DNA from: Accumulibacter sp.
Lineage (GTDB): Bacteria > Pseudomonadota > Gammaproteobacteria > Burkholderiales > Rhodocyclaceae
Direction of reading: 5' to 3'
Assembly (NCBI GenBank): GCA_024235695.1
Contig: JACKLX010000014.1
Coordinates: 47,490 to 111,489, forward strand
DNA: 64,000 nt
Made by a program: the position numbers and the translations under genes. Below, in pieces: positions 9,726 through 20,700 of this stretch. How positions within the stretch are numbered: position 1 is the stretch's first letter; the number at the start of each line of letters is the position of its first letter. The notes below the pieces were generated by a model that was given only the letters and a program-made list of their open reading frames with translations, did not search any database and had not been told where the DNA came from.

Positions 9726-9733
9726 GGAACCGT

Positions 9734-10066
9734 TTACGGCGACTTCAAAACAGCTGCAAGTTCCGTCTCCATGTGCAAAATTCTACGCCTAAAGAGATCG
9801 CTGTCGAGCCCTGTTTCCGATTCAATTTTTTGATCAACCTGCAGCGCGTCCTGATTCGCGGTGAGGTGCTCGTGGGCGATATTCAGGGCTGCCATGACTG
9901 CGATCCGCTCGGCGAGATTGCTCTTGGTCTTCTCGGCGATGTCGCGCATCTTGCCATCGACGTAGGCGGCGGCGTTGAGCAGTGCCGCACGCTGGTCCGG
10001 TGGGCAAGCGACACGATACTCCTTGCCGAGCAGCGTGATGTCGAGAAAGTTGGCTTCGTCGGGCAT
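9734..10066 (-). CDS. zapA: Cell division protein ZapA
   Basis: ZapA binds FtsZ and promotes bundling of protofilaments at the division ring. The 110-residue product has the family's N-terminal part (ITLLGKEYRVACPP, then LLNAAAYVDGKM) and a helical C-terminal half for the coiled-coil dimer (AVMAALNIAHEHLT). It follows a short ZapB-like gene by 12 bases and is followed directly by the 6S RNA candidate, the common zapA-ssrS arrangement. Confidence 0.9.
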   Translation of the reverse strand: MPDEANFLDITLLGKEYRVACPPDQRAALLNAAAYVDGKMRDIAEKTKSNLAERIAVMAALNIAHEHLTANQDALQVDQKIESETGLDSDLFRRRILHMETELAAVLKSP

Positions 10067-10078
10067 CGGATGGGGATC

Positions 10079-10279
10079 TCAGGCCTTGGCTTCGGGAAGT
10101 TGCTCGGCAAGCTGCTCGATTCGTGCGCGGGCCGCTGCCATGCGTTCGGTGAGTTCTTGCTTGTCCGCTTCGGCGATGGCGAGTCGCTGCCGCAGGGCAT
10201 CATTCTCGGTGCGCAGGGTCTCGCAGAGCGCGACGACCTGACCGACCTTGCTCTCGAGCGAGTTGAGTTCATTAAGCAT
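10079..10279 (-). CDS. ZapB-like small coiled-coil protein
   Basis: This 66-residue protein is almost entirely a predicted coiled coil, with heptad-like Leu spacing from LNSLESKVGQVV through LRTENDALRQRL. Proteins of this kind sit directly in front of zapA in many beta- and gammaproteobacteria and resemble ZapB, which links ZapA-FtsZ to the nucleoid. Co-transcription with zapA is likely from the 12-base gap. The function is inferred from context and fold rather than from a diagnostic motif. Confidence 0.7.
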   Translation of the reverse strand: MLNELNSLESKVGQVVALCETLRTENDALRQRLAIAEADKQELTERMAAARARIEQLAEQLPEAKA

Positions 10280-10407
10280 GGGCCAGACTATAGATTCAAG
10301 CGCGGCATGCGGTCAAGGCGTCGGCCTGGCTGCGCGCCGCTGCCCAGGCGCCCCTGCGCAGCGAATGGCTTGCCGGAATACAGTCCGCCGGTCGCTGCCG
10401 CGCACGG

Positions 10408-10413
10408 TATAAT
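10408..10413 (+). promoter_or_regulatory. -10 element of the btuB leader
   Basis: A perfect TATAAT lies about 40 bases ahead of the cobalamin riboswitch. No good -35 is seen at the right distance. A transcript starting near 10420 would carry the whole riboswitch. Confidence 0.5.
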
Positions 10414-10451
10414 CTGCCGCTTCGCAGACGCAGGTCAGCGGAAGAAGTCGT

Positions 10452-10630
10452 GAAGGTGCCGCCACGCAGGTTCTCTGCAGCGGTTAAACGGGAAGCAGGT
10501 GCGTGTTCGCAAGGACACCAGGCCTGAGCTGCCCCCGCAACGGTGAGCGAGTGCGGGTGTGTCGAGATGCCACTGGGCGAAAGCCTGGGAAGGCGACATA
10601 CCAAGACTCGCGAGCCCGGATACCGGCCTT
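10452..10630 (+). promoter_or_regulatory. Cobalamin riboswitch
   Basis: The leader of btuB carries the conserved adenosylcobalamin aptamer. GAAGGTGCC opens it. The B12-box core GCCTGAGCTGCCCCCGCAACGG is at about 10522-10543, followed by CTGGGCGAAAGCCTGGGAAGG and the closing GCGAGCCCGGATACCGGCC. Binding of cobalamin normally hides the ribosome site or ends transcription, so btuBCD should be off when B12 is plentiful. About 150 bases separate the aptamer from the btuB ATG, enough for an expression platform. Confidence 0.93.
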
Positions 10631-10783
10631 CGCACACATTGGACGGCAGTGCCGCGGGGAGGCGGACACCCAACGCCGGGCGCTGGCGCCTGCCTCGTTG
10701 TTGTTTGCTCTCCCTCGTGTCATGCCGCATTTTTTGCTCGCCGGCTTGCGGGGACGCGCGCCGGAACCAGGGAGAACACCATC

Positions 10784-12649
10784 ATGCATCAATGCCAGCC
10801 GCACCGCACTGCGGCGCTTTTCGTCCTTGCTGGAGGGCTATTGTCGGCGGCCGCCAACGCCGCCGATCAGCAATTCGATCCGATCGTCGTCACCGCCACG
10901 CGACAGGCCACGCGCAGCAACGAGCTGACCAGCGACGTCTCGGTGATCACCCGCGAAGAAATCGATCAGGCCGGCCAGTCGACGCTCGAACAACTGCTGG
11001 CTCGCCAGCCAGGTGTCCAGTACACCGCCAACGGCGGTCCCGGCACCAATAGCGGGGTGTTCATCCGCGGCGCCAGCAGCAACCAGTCGATCGTCCTGAT
11101 CGATGGCCAGCGAATCGGCTCGGCGACCACCGGCAGCGCGGCGCTGGCGCGCATTCCGATGGATCAGATCGAGCGCATCGAAATCCTGCGTGGCCCCGCT
11201 TCGTCGCTTTATGGCGCTGATGCGATCGGTGGCGTGATCCAGATCTTCACTCGCCAGGGCGCCGGCCCGACCCGGGTCAATGCCAGCACCGGCTACGGAA
11301 CCTACGGCACCACCGACACCACCGTCGGCGTTTCGGGCGGCACCGAGCTGGTTTCCTACAGCCTCCAGGCGGGCTACCTGGATACTGGCAGCTTCAATGC
11401 CGTTCATAACAAGAACAACAGTTTCTACAATCCTGACGACGACGGTTATCGCAACAGCAATCTCAGTGCCAATTTCTCCGTACGTCCGGCAACGGGTCAG
11501 GAAATCGGCGTCAACCTGCTGGCCAGCGATGGCACCAACCAGTACGACTCGAACGATTTCAGCGCGCGGGGAGCTGCCAGGAACTACAACAGCGAGCAGA
11601 CCATCGGCTCGTATTCGATCTACTCACGCAACCGCCTGAACCCGGTATGGACCAGCACCCTTCGCCTCGGGCGCAGCACCGACGCCGCCAAGGACTACGC
11701 CGGCAGCGTTCGTACGGCCACTTTCCGCACCGACATGGACATCGCATCGTGGCAGAACGATATCAGCCTGCCGATCGGCGAAGGCCTGCTGGCCGCGGAA
11801 TATACCCGGCAGAATGTTTCCGGCAGCGTCGATTACACCGTTACCGAGCGCACGATCCGCTCGCTGCTGGCCGGCTGGAACGCCAATATCGGCAAACACC
11901 GCGTGCAGTTGAACCTGCGGCGTGACGACAACTCCCAGTTCGGTGGAGAAAACACCGGTTCGGCTTCGTACGGCTATCAGTTCACGCCGGAATGGCGGGC
12001 GCATGTCTCGTACGGCACCGCGTTTCGCGCGCCGACCTTCAACGAGCTTTATTTCCCGGCGAGCGGTTTCTTCGCCGGTGGCAATCCCGACCTGCAGCCC
12101 GAGCAGTCGAAGAACACCGAGGTCGGTGCCAATTGGGAACGCGGTGCGCATCGCTTTTCGGCGGTGTTCTACAACAACGATGTCACCGACCTGATCGAAT
12201 TCCGTCCACCGACCTACGCGCCGGTCAACGTCAGCAAGGCGCTGCTGCGCGGGGCGACGCTGACCTACGACGGACGGTTTTCGGAGTGGGGGCTGGGGGT
12301 GGTGGTCGACTTCCTCGATCCGCGCAACGAGGCCGATGGCCCGAACAAGGGCAATCGCCTGGCGCGTCGTGCCGAGCAGCAGATGAGCAGCTACGTCAGC
12401 AAGACCTTCGGCGACTGGGATCTGCGCGCCGAGTGGCAACTGGTCGGCAATCGCTACGACGATCCCGGCAACCGCAAGCTGCTCGGCGGCTACGGCCTGG
12501 TCAACCTCTACGCCGACTACCGTCTGCAACGTGACTGGGCGATCTTCGTCCGCGCCAACAACATCTTCGACAAGTACTACGAGACCGTCGACAACTACGC
12601 CACGGCTGGCGCAAACGTTTTTGTCGGCGTCCGCTACGCGCCGAAGTAG
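10784..12649 (+). CDS. btuB: TonB-dependent cobalamin receptor BtuB
   Basis: BtuB is an outer-membrane 22-strand barrel that takes up vitamin B12 with energy from TonB. The 621-residue product has a signal peptide ending ANA, a TonB box (DPIVVTATR at about residues 28-36), a plug domain with VFIRGASSNQSIVLIDGQRIG and LRGPASSLYGADAIGGVIQI, and a C-terminal barrel strand ending in a charged residue after an aromatic-rich stretch. The start at 10784 gives the signal peptide; upstream in-frame codons fall in the riboswitch. It is the first gene of a B12-controlled operon with btuC and btuD. Confidence 0.93.
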   Translation: MHQCQPHRTAALFVLAGGLLSAAANAADQQFDPIVVTATRQATRSNELTSDVSVITREEIDQAGQSTLEQLLARQPGVQYTANGGPGTNSGVFIRGASSNQSIVLIDGQRIGSATTGSAALARIPMDQIERIEILRGPASSLYGADAIGGVIQIFTRQGAGPTRVNASTGYGTYGTTDTTVGVSGGTELVSYSLQAGYLDTGSFNAVHNKNNSFYNPDDDGYRNSNLSANFSVRPATGQEIGVNLLASDGTNQYDSNDFSARGAARNYNSEQTIGSYSIYSRNRLNPVWTSTLRLGRSTDAAKDYAGSVRTATFRTDMDIASWQNDISLPIGEGLLAAEYTRQNVSGSVDYTVTERTIRSLLAGWNANIGKHRVQLNLRRDDNSQFGGENTGSASYGYQFTPEWRAHVSYGTAFRAPTFNELYFPASGFFAGGNPDLQPEQSKNTEVGANWERGAHRFSAVFYNNDVTDLIEFRPPTYAPVNVSKALLRGATLTYDGRFSEWGLGVVVDFLDPRNEADGPNKGNRLARRAEQQMSSYVSKTFGDWDLRAEWQLVGNRYDDPGNRKLLGGYGLVNLYADYRLQRDWAIFVRANNIFDKYYETVDNYATAGANVFVGVRYAPK

Positions 12650-12657
12650 GCCGTTCG

Positions 12658-13647
12658 ATGCCCACCCGTCGCCGCGCCTTGCTGATTCTCGCCGCCCTCA
12701 CCGGCCTGGCGCAGCTGAGCATTGTCGTGGCGCTGATGGTGGGCAGCATCCCGATCGGTCCCGTCGAGGTGCTGTCGACCGTGTTCGGCGATGCCGTTGG
12801 CACCGCCGCAGACGTCGTGCGCAGCCTGCGGCTGCCGCGGGCGCTGACCGGTTTCGCCTGTGGCGGCTTGCTGGCGCTGGCCGGTGCGCTGCTCCAGGTG
12901 CTGTTGCGAAACCCGCTCGCCGACCCCTACGTGCTCGGCATCTCCGGCGGCGCCGGGATCGGCGCGCTGCTGGCGATCGTCGTTGGCTTCGGCGTCACCG
13001 GCATCAACGGCCTTGCCTTCGTCGGTGCGCTCGCGGCGATGCTGCTGGTTTTCGGCCTGGCGCACGGCGAGGGTGGCTGGACGCAGTCGCGTCTGCTGCT
13101 GACCGGCGTGATCGTCGCCGCCGGTTGCGGTGCCGTCGTCACCTTGATGTTGGCGATCGCTCCCGAGGACCGCTTGCGCGGCATGCTGTTCTGGCTGATG
13201 GGCGATCTGTCGCAGACCGCCGAACCGCAACTGGTGCTCAGCGTGCTGGCCTTGTTGCTGCTGATCACGCTGCCGTTTGCCCGTGAACTGAATCTGCTGG
13301 CGCGCGGTGCCGACGTCGCGCAGGCGCTGGGCGTCGCCGTTCGCCCGCTGCGCCGCGGCGTCTACCTGGCGGCCTCGCTGGCGACCGCGGCGGCGGTCAC
13401 CCATGCCGGCGCGATCGGCTTCATCGGCCTGATCGTGCCGCATCTCGTTCGTCTCGCTGCCGGCAACGACCAGCGCCTGCTGTTGCCGGCGTCGGTGCTC
13501 GCCGGCGGCAGCCTGCTGGTGGTTGCCGACACCCTGGCGCGGACCCTGCTCGCACCGCAGCAATTGCCGGTCGGCGTGCTCACCGCGCTGATCGGTGTGC
13601 CGGTCTTCCTCTTCCTGCTGAGCCGTGCTGCACCGGGTCGGGGCTGA
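12658..13647 (+). CDS. btuC: Cobalamin ABC transporter permease BtuC
   Basis: This 329-residue FecCD-family inner-membrane permease has about ten hydrophobic segments. Family signatures include LRLPRALTGFACGGLLALAG near the N-terminus, NPLADPYVLGISGGAGIGA, and the coupling region THAGAIGFIGLIVPHLVR. It starts eight bases after btuB and abuts btuD, so cobalamin is the most likely substrate. FecCD permeases for iron siderophores look alike; the riboswitch decides for B12. No btuF-type binding protein is found in this operon. Confidence 0.88.
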   Translation: MPTRRRALLILAALTGLAQLSIVVALMVGSIPIGPVEVLSTVFGDAVGTAADVVRSLRLPRALTGFACGGLLALAGALLQVLLRNPLADPYVLGISGGAGIGALLAIVVGFGVTGINGLAFVGALAAMLLVFGLAHGEGGWTQSRLLLTGVIVAAGCGAVVTLMLAIAPEDRLRGMLFWLMGDLSQTAEPQLVLSVLALLLLITLPFARELNLLARGADVAQALGVAVRPLRRGVYLAASLATAAAVTHAGAIGFIGLIVPHLVRLAAGNDQRLLLPASVLAGGSLLVVADTLARTLLAPQQLPVGVLTALIGVPVFLFLLSRAAPGRG

Positions 13648-14454
13648 ATGAGCGCGACCGCCGACATTGCCGGGATTGCGCACACGGTGCCCGTGCTGAC
13701 GACGCGCGCACTGACCGTTGGCGTCGCCGGGCTGACCTTCTGCCGCGACCTCACACTCAGTCTGCGGGCGGGAGAATCGCTCGCCATCCTCGGTCGCAAC
13801 GGTGCCGGCAAGTCGACCCTGCTGGCCGCGCTGGCCGGCCTGCGGCCGCCACAAGCCGGCGAGGTGCTGGTCGAGGGGGCGTCGTACGCGACGCATGGTG
13901 CCCGCGCCAGCGCCCGTATTCGCGGCTGGTTGCCACAGAGCCGCAGCGAAGCCTTTTCATCGACGGTGCTGGAAACGGCGCTGGTCGGGCGCCATCCGCA
14001 TCTCGCCCGCTGGGACTGGGAGTCGGAGAAAGACGCCGACATTGCCCGCCGGGCGCTGGCCGCGGTCGGCCTCGCCGAACTGGCGCAGCGCGACGTCCAG
14101 ACGCTGTCCGGCGGCGAGCGGCAAAGGCTGGCGATCGCCACCTTGCTCACCCAGGCACCACGGTTGTACCTGCTCGACGAGCCATTGGCGCACCTCGATC
14201 TGAATCATCAGATCGCGACGCTCGAGTTGTTCGCGGCGCTGGCCAACGAGGAGCGGATCGCCAGCGTCATGGTGCTGCACGAGCCGGGCCTGGCAGCGCG
14301 TTTCTGCAGCCGCGCCCTGCTGCTGTTCGACGACGGCACGACGCGGCAGGGCGACTGCGACGAGGTGATCGACAGCGAGTCGCTGAGCAGGCTTTACGGC
14401 TATCCGCTGCGCGAAATCGACGATGGTCACCGCCGCTGGTTCATGCCCGTGTAG
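13648..14454 (+). CDS. btuD: Cobalamin ABC transporter ATPase BtuD
   Basis: This 268-residue ATPase powers the BtuC permease. It has Walker A GRNGAGKST (near residue 50), the signature LSGGERQRL, Walker B LYLLDEP and a conserved H-loop histidine in VMVLHEP. The ATG follows the btuC stop with no gap. The first 20 residues precede the ABC fold and are not conserved. It ends 36 bases from the convergent diguanylate cyclase gene. Confidence 0.88.
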   Translation: MSATADIAGIAHTVPVLTTRALTVGVAGLTFCRDLTLSLRAGESLAILGRNGAGKSTLLAALAGLRPPQAGEVLVEGASYATHGARASARIRGWLPQSRSEAFSSTVLETALVGRHPHLARWDWESEKDADIARRALAAVGLAELAQRDVQTLSGGERQRLAIATLLTQAPRLYLLDEPLAHLDLNHQIATLELFAALANEERIASVMVLHEPGLAARFCSRALLLFDDGTTRQGDCDEVIDSESLSRLYGYPLREIDDGHRRWFMPV

Positions 14455-14490
14455 GAGCGGACCGCTGGTCGGCGTCGCGCCGGCGACCGC

Positions 14491-16254
14491 TCAGGCGAGC
14501 GGGTTCAGCGGTTTGCTGCCGTTCGGCATGGCCTGAGCCGCCTGTTTGCGGCGGTACATGTCGGCGTCGGAGCGTTGTACCAGCGACTCGACGTCCAGAC
14601 CGTCCTCAGGGTACATCGCCAGGCCGACCGAAGCGCCGGCCCTGGCGGTCAGCGCCGCCGGATCGATCGATTGCAGCGGCGCGCCGAGCAGGTTCTCGAT
14701 GTTGCTGCGGGCGCGTTCGGCGTCATGCCGGTTGTTGACCGCGTCGAGCATGACCACGAACTCGTCGCCGGCGTAGCGCGCGACCAGGTCCCGGCTGCGC
14801 AGGCCGGTCAGCATGCGCTGCGCGATCTCCTGCAGGACCTTGTCGCCAGCGTCGTGGCCGAAGCTGTCGTTGATGTTCTTGAAGTCGTTGAGGTCGATGA
14901 AGAGGATCGCGAAGGGCCGCGGGTCGGCAAGCTCGCGTTGCTGCGCCAGTCGTTCGTCGACCCGGCGCAGAAAGGCTTCGCGGTTGGCCAGACCGGTCAG
15001 GCGGTCGCTGAGCAGTTTGCTCTGCATGGTCCGGAAGCTCTTGGCGAGATCGCCGATCTCGTCGCTGCGGCTGACGTCGAAGGCGGCGTTCAGATCGCCG
15101 TTGCCGACCTTTCTCGCCGCGACGGCAAGTTGCTTGAGGTCCCTGGCGACCACCGAGAGGACCATGAAACCGATCACCATGGTCATCAGCGACGCCAGCA
15201 GGGCGAGCATCACCGTGCGTTTGAAGTTCTCGGTGACGCGGAACAGGAAATCGCTGCGCGGTACCGCGACGACGATGATCCAGTCCAGCCCGGCGGCATC
15301 CTGGATGCGCGCGTAGGCGGCCTCGACGGGCTGATCGTCGGCCGTCTCGAAGACCGCCGTGCGCGGCTGCGCCGCCTCTGCGGACTGACTGAGCAGCTTG
15401 CGGATCGCCCGGTAGCTGGCGACCACCAGCGGATCGTCGCTGCTCTCGGCGTTTAGCCGCACGTTGTCGCCCGCGGCGTCCTTGTGCAGGTGGGGGCCGC
15501 GCGAGGTGCCGATCAGGTTGCCGTCGGTCTCGACGACGTAGGCAATGCCGTTGGCGCTCAGCCGCAGGGCGTGCAGGAAGTCGTTGACCCCTTGTAACGA
15601 CAGGTCGGTAGCGACCACGCCCTGGAATTCGCCGTGCGCGTCATTGACCCGTCGGGCGCGCGTGGCGACCAGCTGCTCGGTCTTGAAGTCGATGTACACC
15701 GAGGTCCAGGTGTTCGAGGATGCGGCGCTCTTGCCGGAGGTGAACCACGGACGCTGGCGCGGTTCGAAGATCCGCGTTTCGCGCACCGGATCGTGCAGTT
15801 CGCCGTCGATTCCGGAAAAACGGTAGATCGTCCGCGGCCCCTCGCCATGGGTGCGCAGGCGTAGCTCGGCGTCGCTCGCCGAGTGGCGCCAGAGACCAAA
15901 GAAATGCCCGTTGCGGTCGCCGTAATAGGCGTAGTTGTTGGGGTCGCGATGGACCGACGTCGCCAGCCAGAAGCGTGTGCGCAGGTTGGCGAGGTCGTCC
16001 TCGATCCTGGCAGGCGCCGCGACGCCGCTGGGAAAGGCCGTTTCGAGGACGGCGCCGGCGCCGAAGACGTGCCTTTCCGCCGCTTGCGCGATTCGGTACA
16101 CCATTTCCGACAGCAACTGGTTCGACAGCGTGTCGACGGCGACACGTCCGGCCGAATATGACAGGCCGCCGATCGCCGCGGCCAGCAGCAGGACCAGGAC
16201 GACATACGGCATGGTCAGCATCTGCCGCAGGGAAAGGAACTGAAGGAACTTCAT
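14491..16254 (-). CDS. Membrane diguanylate cyclase with Cache sensor
   Basis: The 587-residue product has one N-terminal membrane helix (about residues 13-35), a periplasmic Cache-like sensor region (to about 340), a second helix (VMLALLASLMTMVIGFMVLS), a HAMP linker and a GGDEF domain. The active-site motif reads YAGDEF near residue 495, the AGDEF variant found in active enzymes. An RxxD inhibitory site (RSRD) lies five residues before it, so product feedback by cyclic di-GMP is expected. It probably makes cyclic di-GMP in response to a small periplasmic ligand. It is transcribed alone. Confidence 0.88.
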   Translation of the reverse strand: MKFLQFLSLRQMLTMPYVVLVLLLAAAIGGLSYSAGRVAVDTLSNQLLSEMVYRIAQAAERHVFGAGAVLETAFPSGVAAPARIEDDLANLRTRFWLATSVHRDPNNYAYYGDRNGHFFGLWRHSASDAELRLRTHGEGPRTIYRFSGIDGELHDPVRETRIFEPRQRPWFTSGKSAASSNTWTSVYIDFKTEQLVATRARRVNDAHGEFQGVVATDLSLQGVNDFLHALRLSANGIAYVVETDGNLIGTSRGPHLHKDAAGDNVRLNAESSDDPLVVASYRAIRKLLSQSAEAAQPRTAVFETADDQPVEAAYARIQDAAGLDWIIVVAVPRSDFLFRVTENFKRTVMLALLASLMTMVIGFMVLSVVARDLKQLAVAARKVGNGDLNAAFDVSRSDEIGDLAKSFRTMQSKLLSDRLTGLANREAFLRRVDERLAQQRELADPRPFAILFIDLNDFKNINDSFGHDAGDKVLQEIAQRMLTGLRSRDLVARYAGDEFVVMLDAVNNRHDAERARSNIENLLGAPLQSIDPAALTARAGASVGLAMYPEDGLDVESLVQRSDADMYRRKQAAQAMPNGSKPLNPLA

Positions 16255-16453
16255 CGCCGTTCGCCCCAGGCACTGCGATGGCCCGCGGGCACGGCGGGCC
16301 GGCGCGCTGGGCCGCCGCAGCGGCGCGATCTGCCGCCGCTGTCGACCGGCGAGCCCGGGGAAGCAGTCGATGACGCCAGGACGATCAGCGACGGCTGGCC
16401 GGAAGAGTGACGGACCTCACGATGGCTGGCGGTTGGTGGCGGTGCGCCGACGG

Positions 16454-16894
16454 TCATCGTTCCGGCTGCCGATGCGGGCGCGCGCCGGCGGCCGCCTTGA
16501 CGCTCGGCACGTAGTCGAAATCGGCCACCATGATGTGGTTGTAGAACCAGCCGTTGATCAAAAACTTCACTTCGTCGGCGATCTCGTCGAGGGTCATCCG
16601 CTTGGCGTCTTCCAGCAGCTTGAACAGCATCCGGCGGAATTCCGCATGCAGCTGTCGATGCGCCTCGAGGCCCGGATATTCGCAGGCAGCCATCATCTGT
16701 TCTTCCTCGCGCAAGTGCACCTTGACGTATTCGGTCAGCATCGCCAGCGACTTGAGCACCCGGATCTGATCGCCATCGCCACCGAAAGTCGCCGCCAGTT
16801 CGAACAACTGCCGATGCTGGGCGTCGATATTGGGCAGGCCGACCAGGATCTTGGCTGACCACTCGACCAGCTCGAATTTCTTTGCATGTTCCAT
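16454..16894 (-). CDS. Bacteriohemerythrin
   Basis: This 146-residue protein is a single hemerythrin domain that binds oxygen at a diiron centre. The ligand motifs are all visible: NIDAQHRQLF, HLREEEQMM, HRQLHAEF and HIMVADFDY. It is cytoplasmic, with no signal peptide. Such proteins store or carry oxygen or sense it in bacteria that live at changing oxygen levels. The C-terminal tail is short and basic. Its neighbours, a diguanylate cyclase and an ABC-F gene, do not add a specific role. About 200 bases on its 3' side (16255-16453) hold no gene I can see. Confidence 0.9.
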   Translation of the reverse strand: MEHAKKFELVEWSAKILVGLPNIDAQHRQLFELAATFGGDGDQIRVLKSLAMLTEYVKVHLREEEQMMAACEYPGLEAHRQLHAEFRRMLFKLLEDAKRMTLDEIADEVKFLINGWFYNHIMVADFDYVPSVKAAAGARPHRQPER

Positions 16895-16921
16895 CTGCCG
16901 TCCAGAGTTCGTCCGGCCGTC

Positions 16922-18871
<1,950 letters not shown>

Positions 18872-18947
18872 GCGGGTGACACTCCAGTCGATTTTCCGGC
18901 GGGCAGTACAGGATCTCGGCGGTGAGCGGGGTTGGCGGCAGTCGGCT

Positions 18948-19826
18948 TCAGCGGAATATGACGGTCTTGTTGGCGTGCAACAGAACGCGGTCCTCCAGGT
19001 GATAGCGCAGGCCACGAGCCAGAACGGCCTTCTCGATGTCCTTGCCGTAGCGCACCATGTCGTCCACCGAATCGGAATGGTCGATACGAATCACGTCCTG
19101 CTCGATGATCGGTCCCTGGTCGAGGTCGCGGGTGACGTAGTGACAGGTCGCACCGATCAGCTTGACGCCGCGCTGGTAGGCCTGATGGTAGGGTCGGGCG
19201 CCGACGAAGCTGGGCAGGAACGAGTGGTGGATGTTGATGATCTGCCCTGGGTAGCGCTCGCACAGATCAGGCGGCAGGATCTGCATGTAGCGCGCCAGGA
19301 CCATCGTGTCGCCCTTGACCTCGTCATAGATGCGGCGGATCTCGGCGTGCGCCGCGGCCTTGTTCTCCGGCTTGACCGGAACGTGGTGGAAGGGAATGCC
19401 GTGCCACTCGACGAAGGCCTTGAAGTTGTCGTGGTTCGAGATCACGCACGGAATCTCGATGTCGAGTTCCTTCGAATGCCAGCGCGCCAGCAGGTCGTAA
19501 AGGCAGTGTTCCTGCTTGCTGACCATCACCACCACACGCCGCTTCACCGCCGAGTCGCTGATCTTCCAGTCCATCGACAGCTCGGCGGCGAGCGGTGCGA
19601 AGCGATCGCGGAACTCGGCCAGGTGAAAGGGCAGCGAATCGGCCTTCACCTGCATGCGCATGAAGTAGCGGCTGCCGTTGCCATGGTCGCCGCTGCCGTC
19701 ATCGGCGTGATAGCTTGATTCGAGAATCCAGCCACCATGTTGGGCGATGAAGCCCGAAACGCGGGCGATGATCCCGACCTGGTCCGGGCACGATCCCGAC
19801 AGCGTGTAGAAGCGTCTTGCAAGCAT
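18948..19826 (-). CDS. purU: Formyltetrahydrofolate deformylase PurU
   Basis: PurU hydrolyses 10-formyl-THF to formate and THF and balances one-carbon pools. The 292-residue product has an N-terminal ACT domain (SGSCPDQVGIIARVSGFI) and a C-terminal formyltransferase fold with INIHHSFLPSFVGARPYHQAY and the ending HANKTVIF, both hallmarks of the family. I chose the ATG at 19826, 13 bases after the thrH stop; a TTG at 19862 would lengthen it by 12 residues into thrH. It probably shares a transcript with thrH. Confidence 0.95.
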   Translation of the reverse strand: MLARRFYTLSGSCPDQVGIIARVSGFIAQHGGWILESSYHADDGSGDHGNGSRYFMRMQVKADSLPFHLAEFRDRFAPLAAELSMDWKISDSAVKRRVVVMVSKQEHCLYDLLARWHSKELDIEIPCVISNHDNFKAFVEWHGIPFHHVPVKPENKAAAHAEIRRIYDEVKGDTMVLARYMQILPPDLCERYPGQIINIHHSFLPSFVGARPYHQAYQRGVKLIGATCHYVTRDLDQGPIIEQDVIRIDHSDSVDDMVRYGKDIEKAVLARGLRYHLEDRVLLHANKTVIFR

Positions 19827-19839
19827 GCCTGGCGGCGCC

Positions 19840-20457
19840 TCAGGCTGCTGCGACGGCGGCAAAGGCCTTGTCGATCTCGGCTCGCAGGTCGCCGTAGGAC
19901 TGCGTCACGGGATACTGCGGAAACTCGTCGATCACTTTCCGGGGAGGGCGAAAAAGGATGCCGGCGTGAGCCTCGCCGAGCATCGCCGTGTCGTTGTACG
20001 AATCGCCCGCCGCGACGACGGTGAAGCGGAGTTCCTTGAGGCGTCGTACCGCCTCGCGTTTCTGGTCAGGCATGCGCAGGCGGTAGTGCACCACCTTGCC
20101 GTCGGCGTCCGCTTCGAGGCTGTGGCAGAACAGCGTCGGCCAGCCGAGCTGGCGCATCAGCGGCTGGGCGAACTCATAGAAGGTGTCGGAGAGGATGATC
20201 AGCTGATAGTCTTCGCGCAGCCCGTCAACAAACGCCCGGGCGCCGTCGAGCGGTCCCATCTCGGCGATCACCCGCTGGATGTCCGGCAGGCCGAGCTGGT
20301 TTTCGGCCAGGATCGCCAGACGGTAGCTCATCAGCTTGTCGTAGTTGGGCTCGTCGCGGGTGGTGCGGCGAAGCTCTGGAATGCCGGTGCGGGCGGCGAA
20401 TTCGATCCAGATTTCGGGGACGAGTACGCCTTCGAGGTCAAGGCAGACGATTTGCAC
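19840..20457 (-). CDS. thrH: ThrH, phosphoserine phosphatase / homoserine phosphotransferase
   Basis: This 205-residue HAD-family enzyme matches ThrH of Pseudomonas, which can dephosphorylate phosphoserine and move phosphate to homoserine. The nucleophile motif is CLDLEGVLVPEIW, the DxE variant typical of ThrH rather than DxD of SerB. Motif II is ILSDTFYEF and motif IV is AAGDSYNDTAML. It is followed by purU with a short gap. The role in serine or threonine synthesis is by family. Confidence 0.92.
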   Translation of the reverse strand: MQIVCLDLEGVLVPEIWIEFAARTGIPELRRTTRDEPNYDKLMSYRLAILAENQLGLPDIQRVIAEMGPLDGARAFVDGLREDYQLIILSDTFYEFAQPLMRQLGWPTLFCHSLEADADGKVVHYRLRMPDQKREAVRRLKELRFTVVAAGDSYNDTAMLGEAHAGILFRPPRKVIDEFPQYPVTQSYGDLRAEIDKAFAAVAAA

Positions 20458-20700
20458 GGCAGGCTCCCGGTGGATGACGATTGGCGAAAAGACGAGATTC
20501 TACCAAATCCCCCCGCCAAAACCGCAGCGCGCCGCCGCTCGCGGTGATCACCGGCGGCGCGCCGAACACTCGCAACACTCCGACCACACTGCCGGCGCGC
20601 TCGCTTATAGTGTACCGGGCCGGCTGGGGAGTCGGCGCTGCCCGGCCGCCGCGGCGAGGCGCCCAGGCGGCACCTGTGTTCGAGCCGGAAAGGAAAGCAA

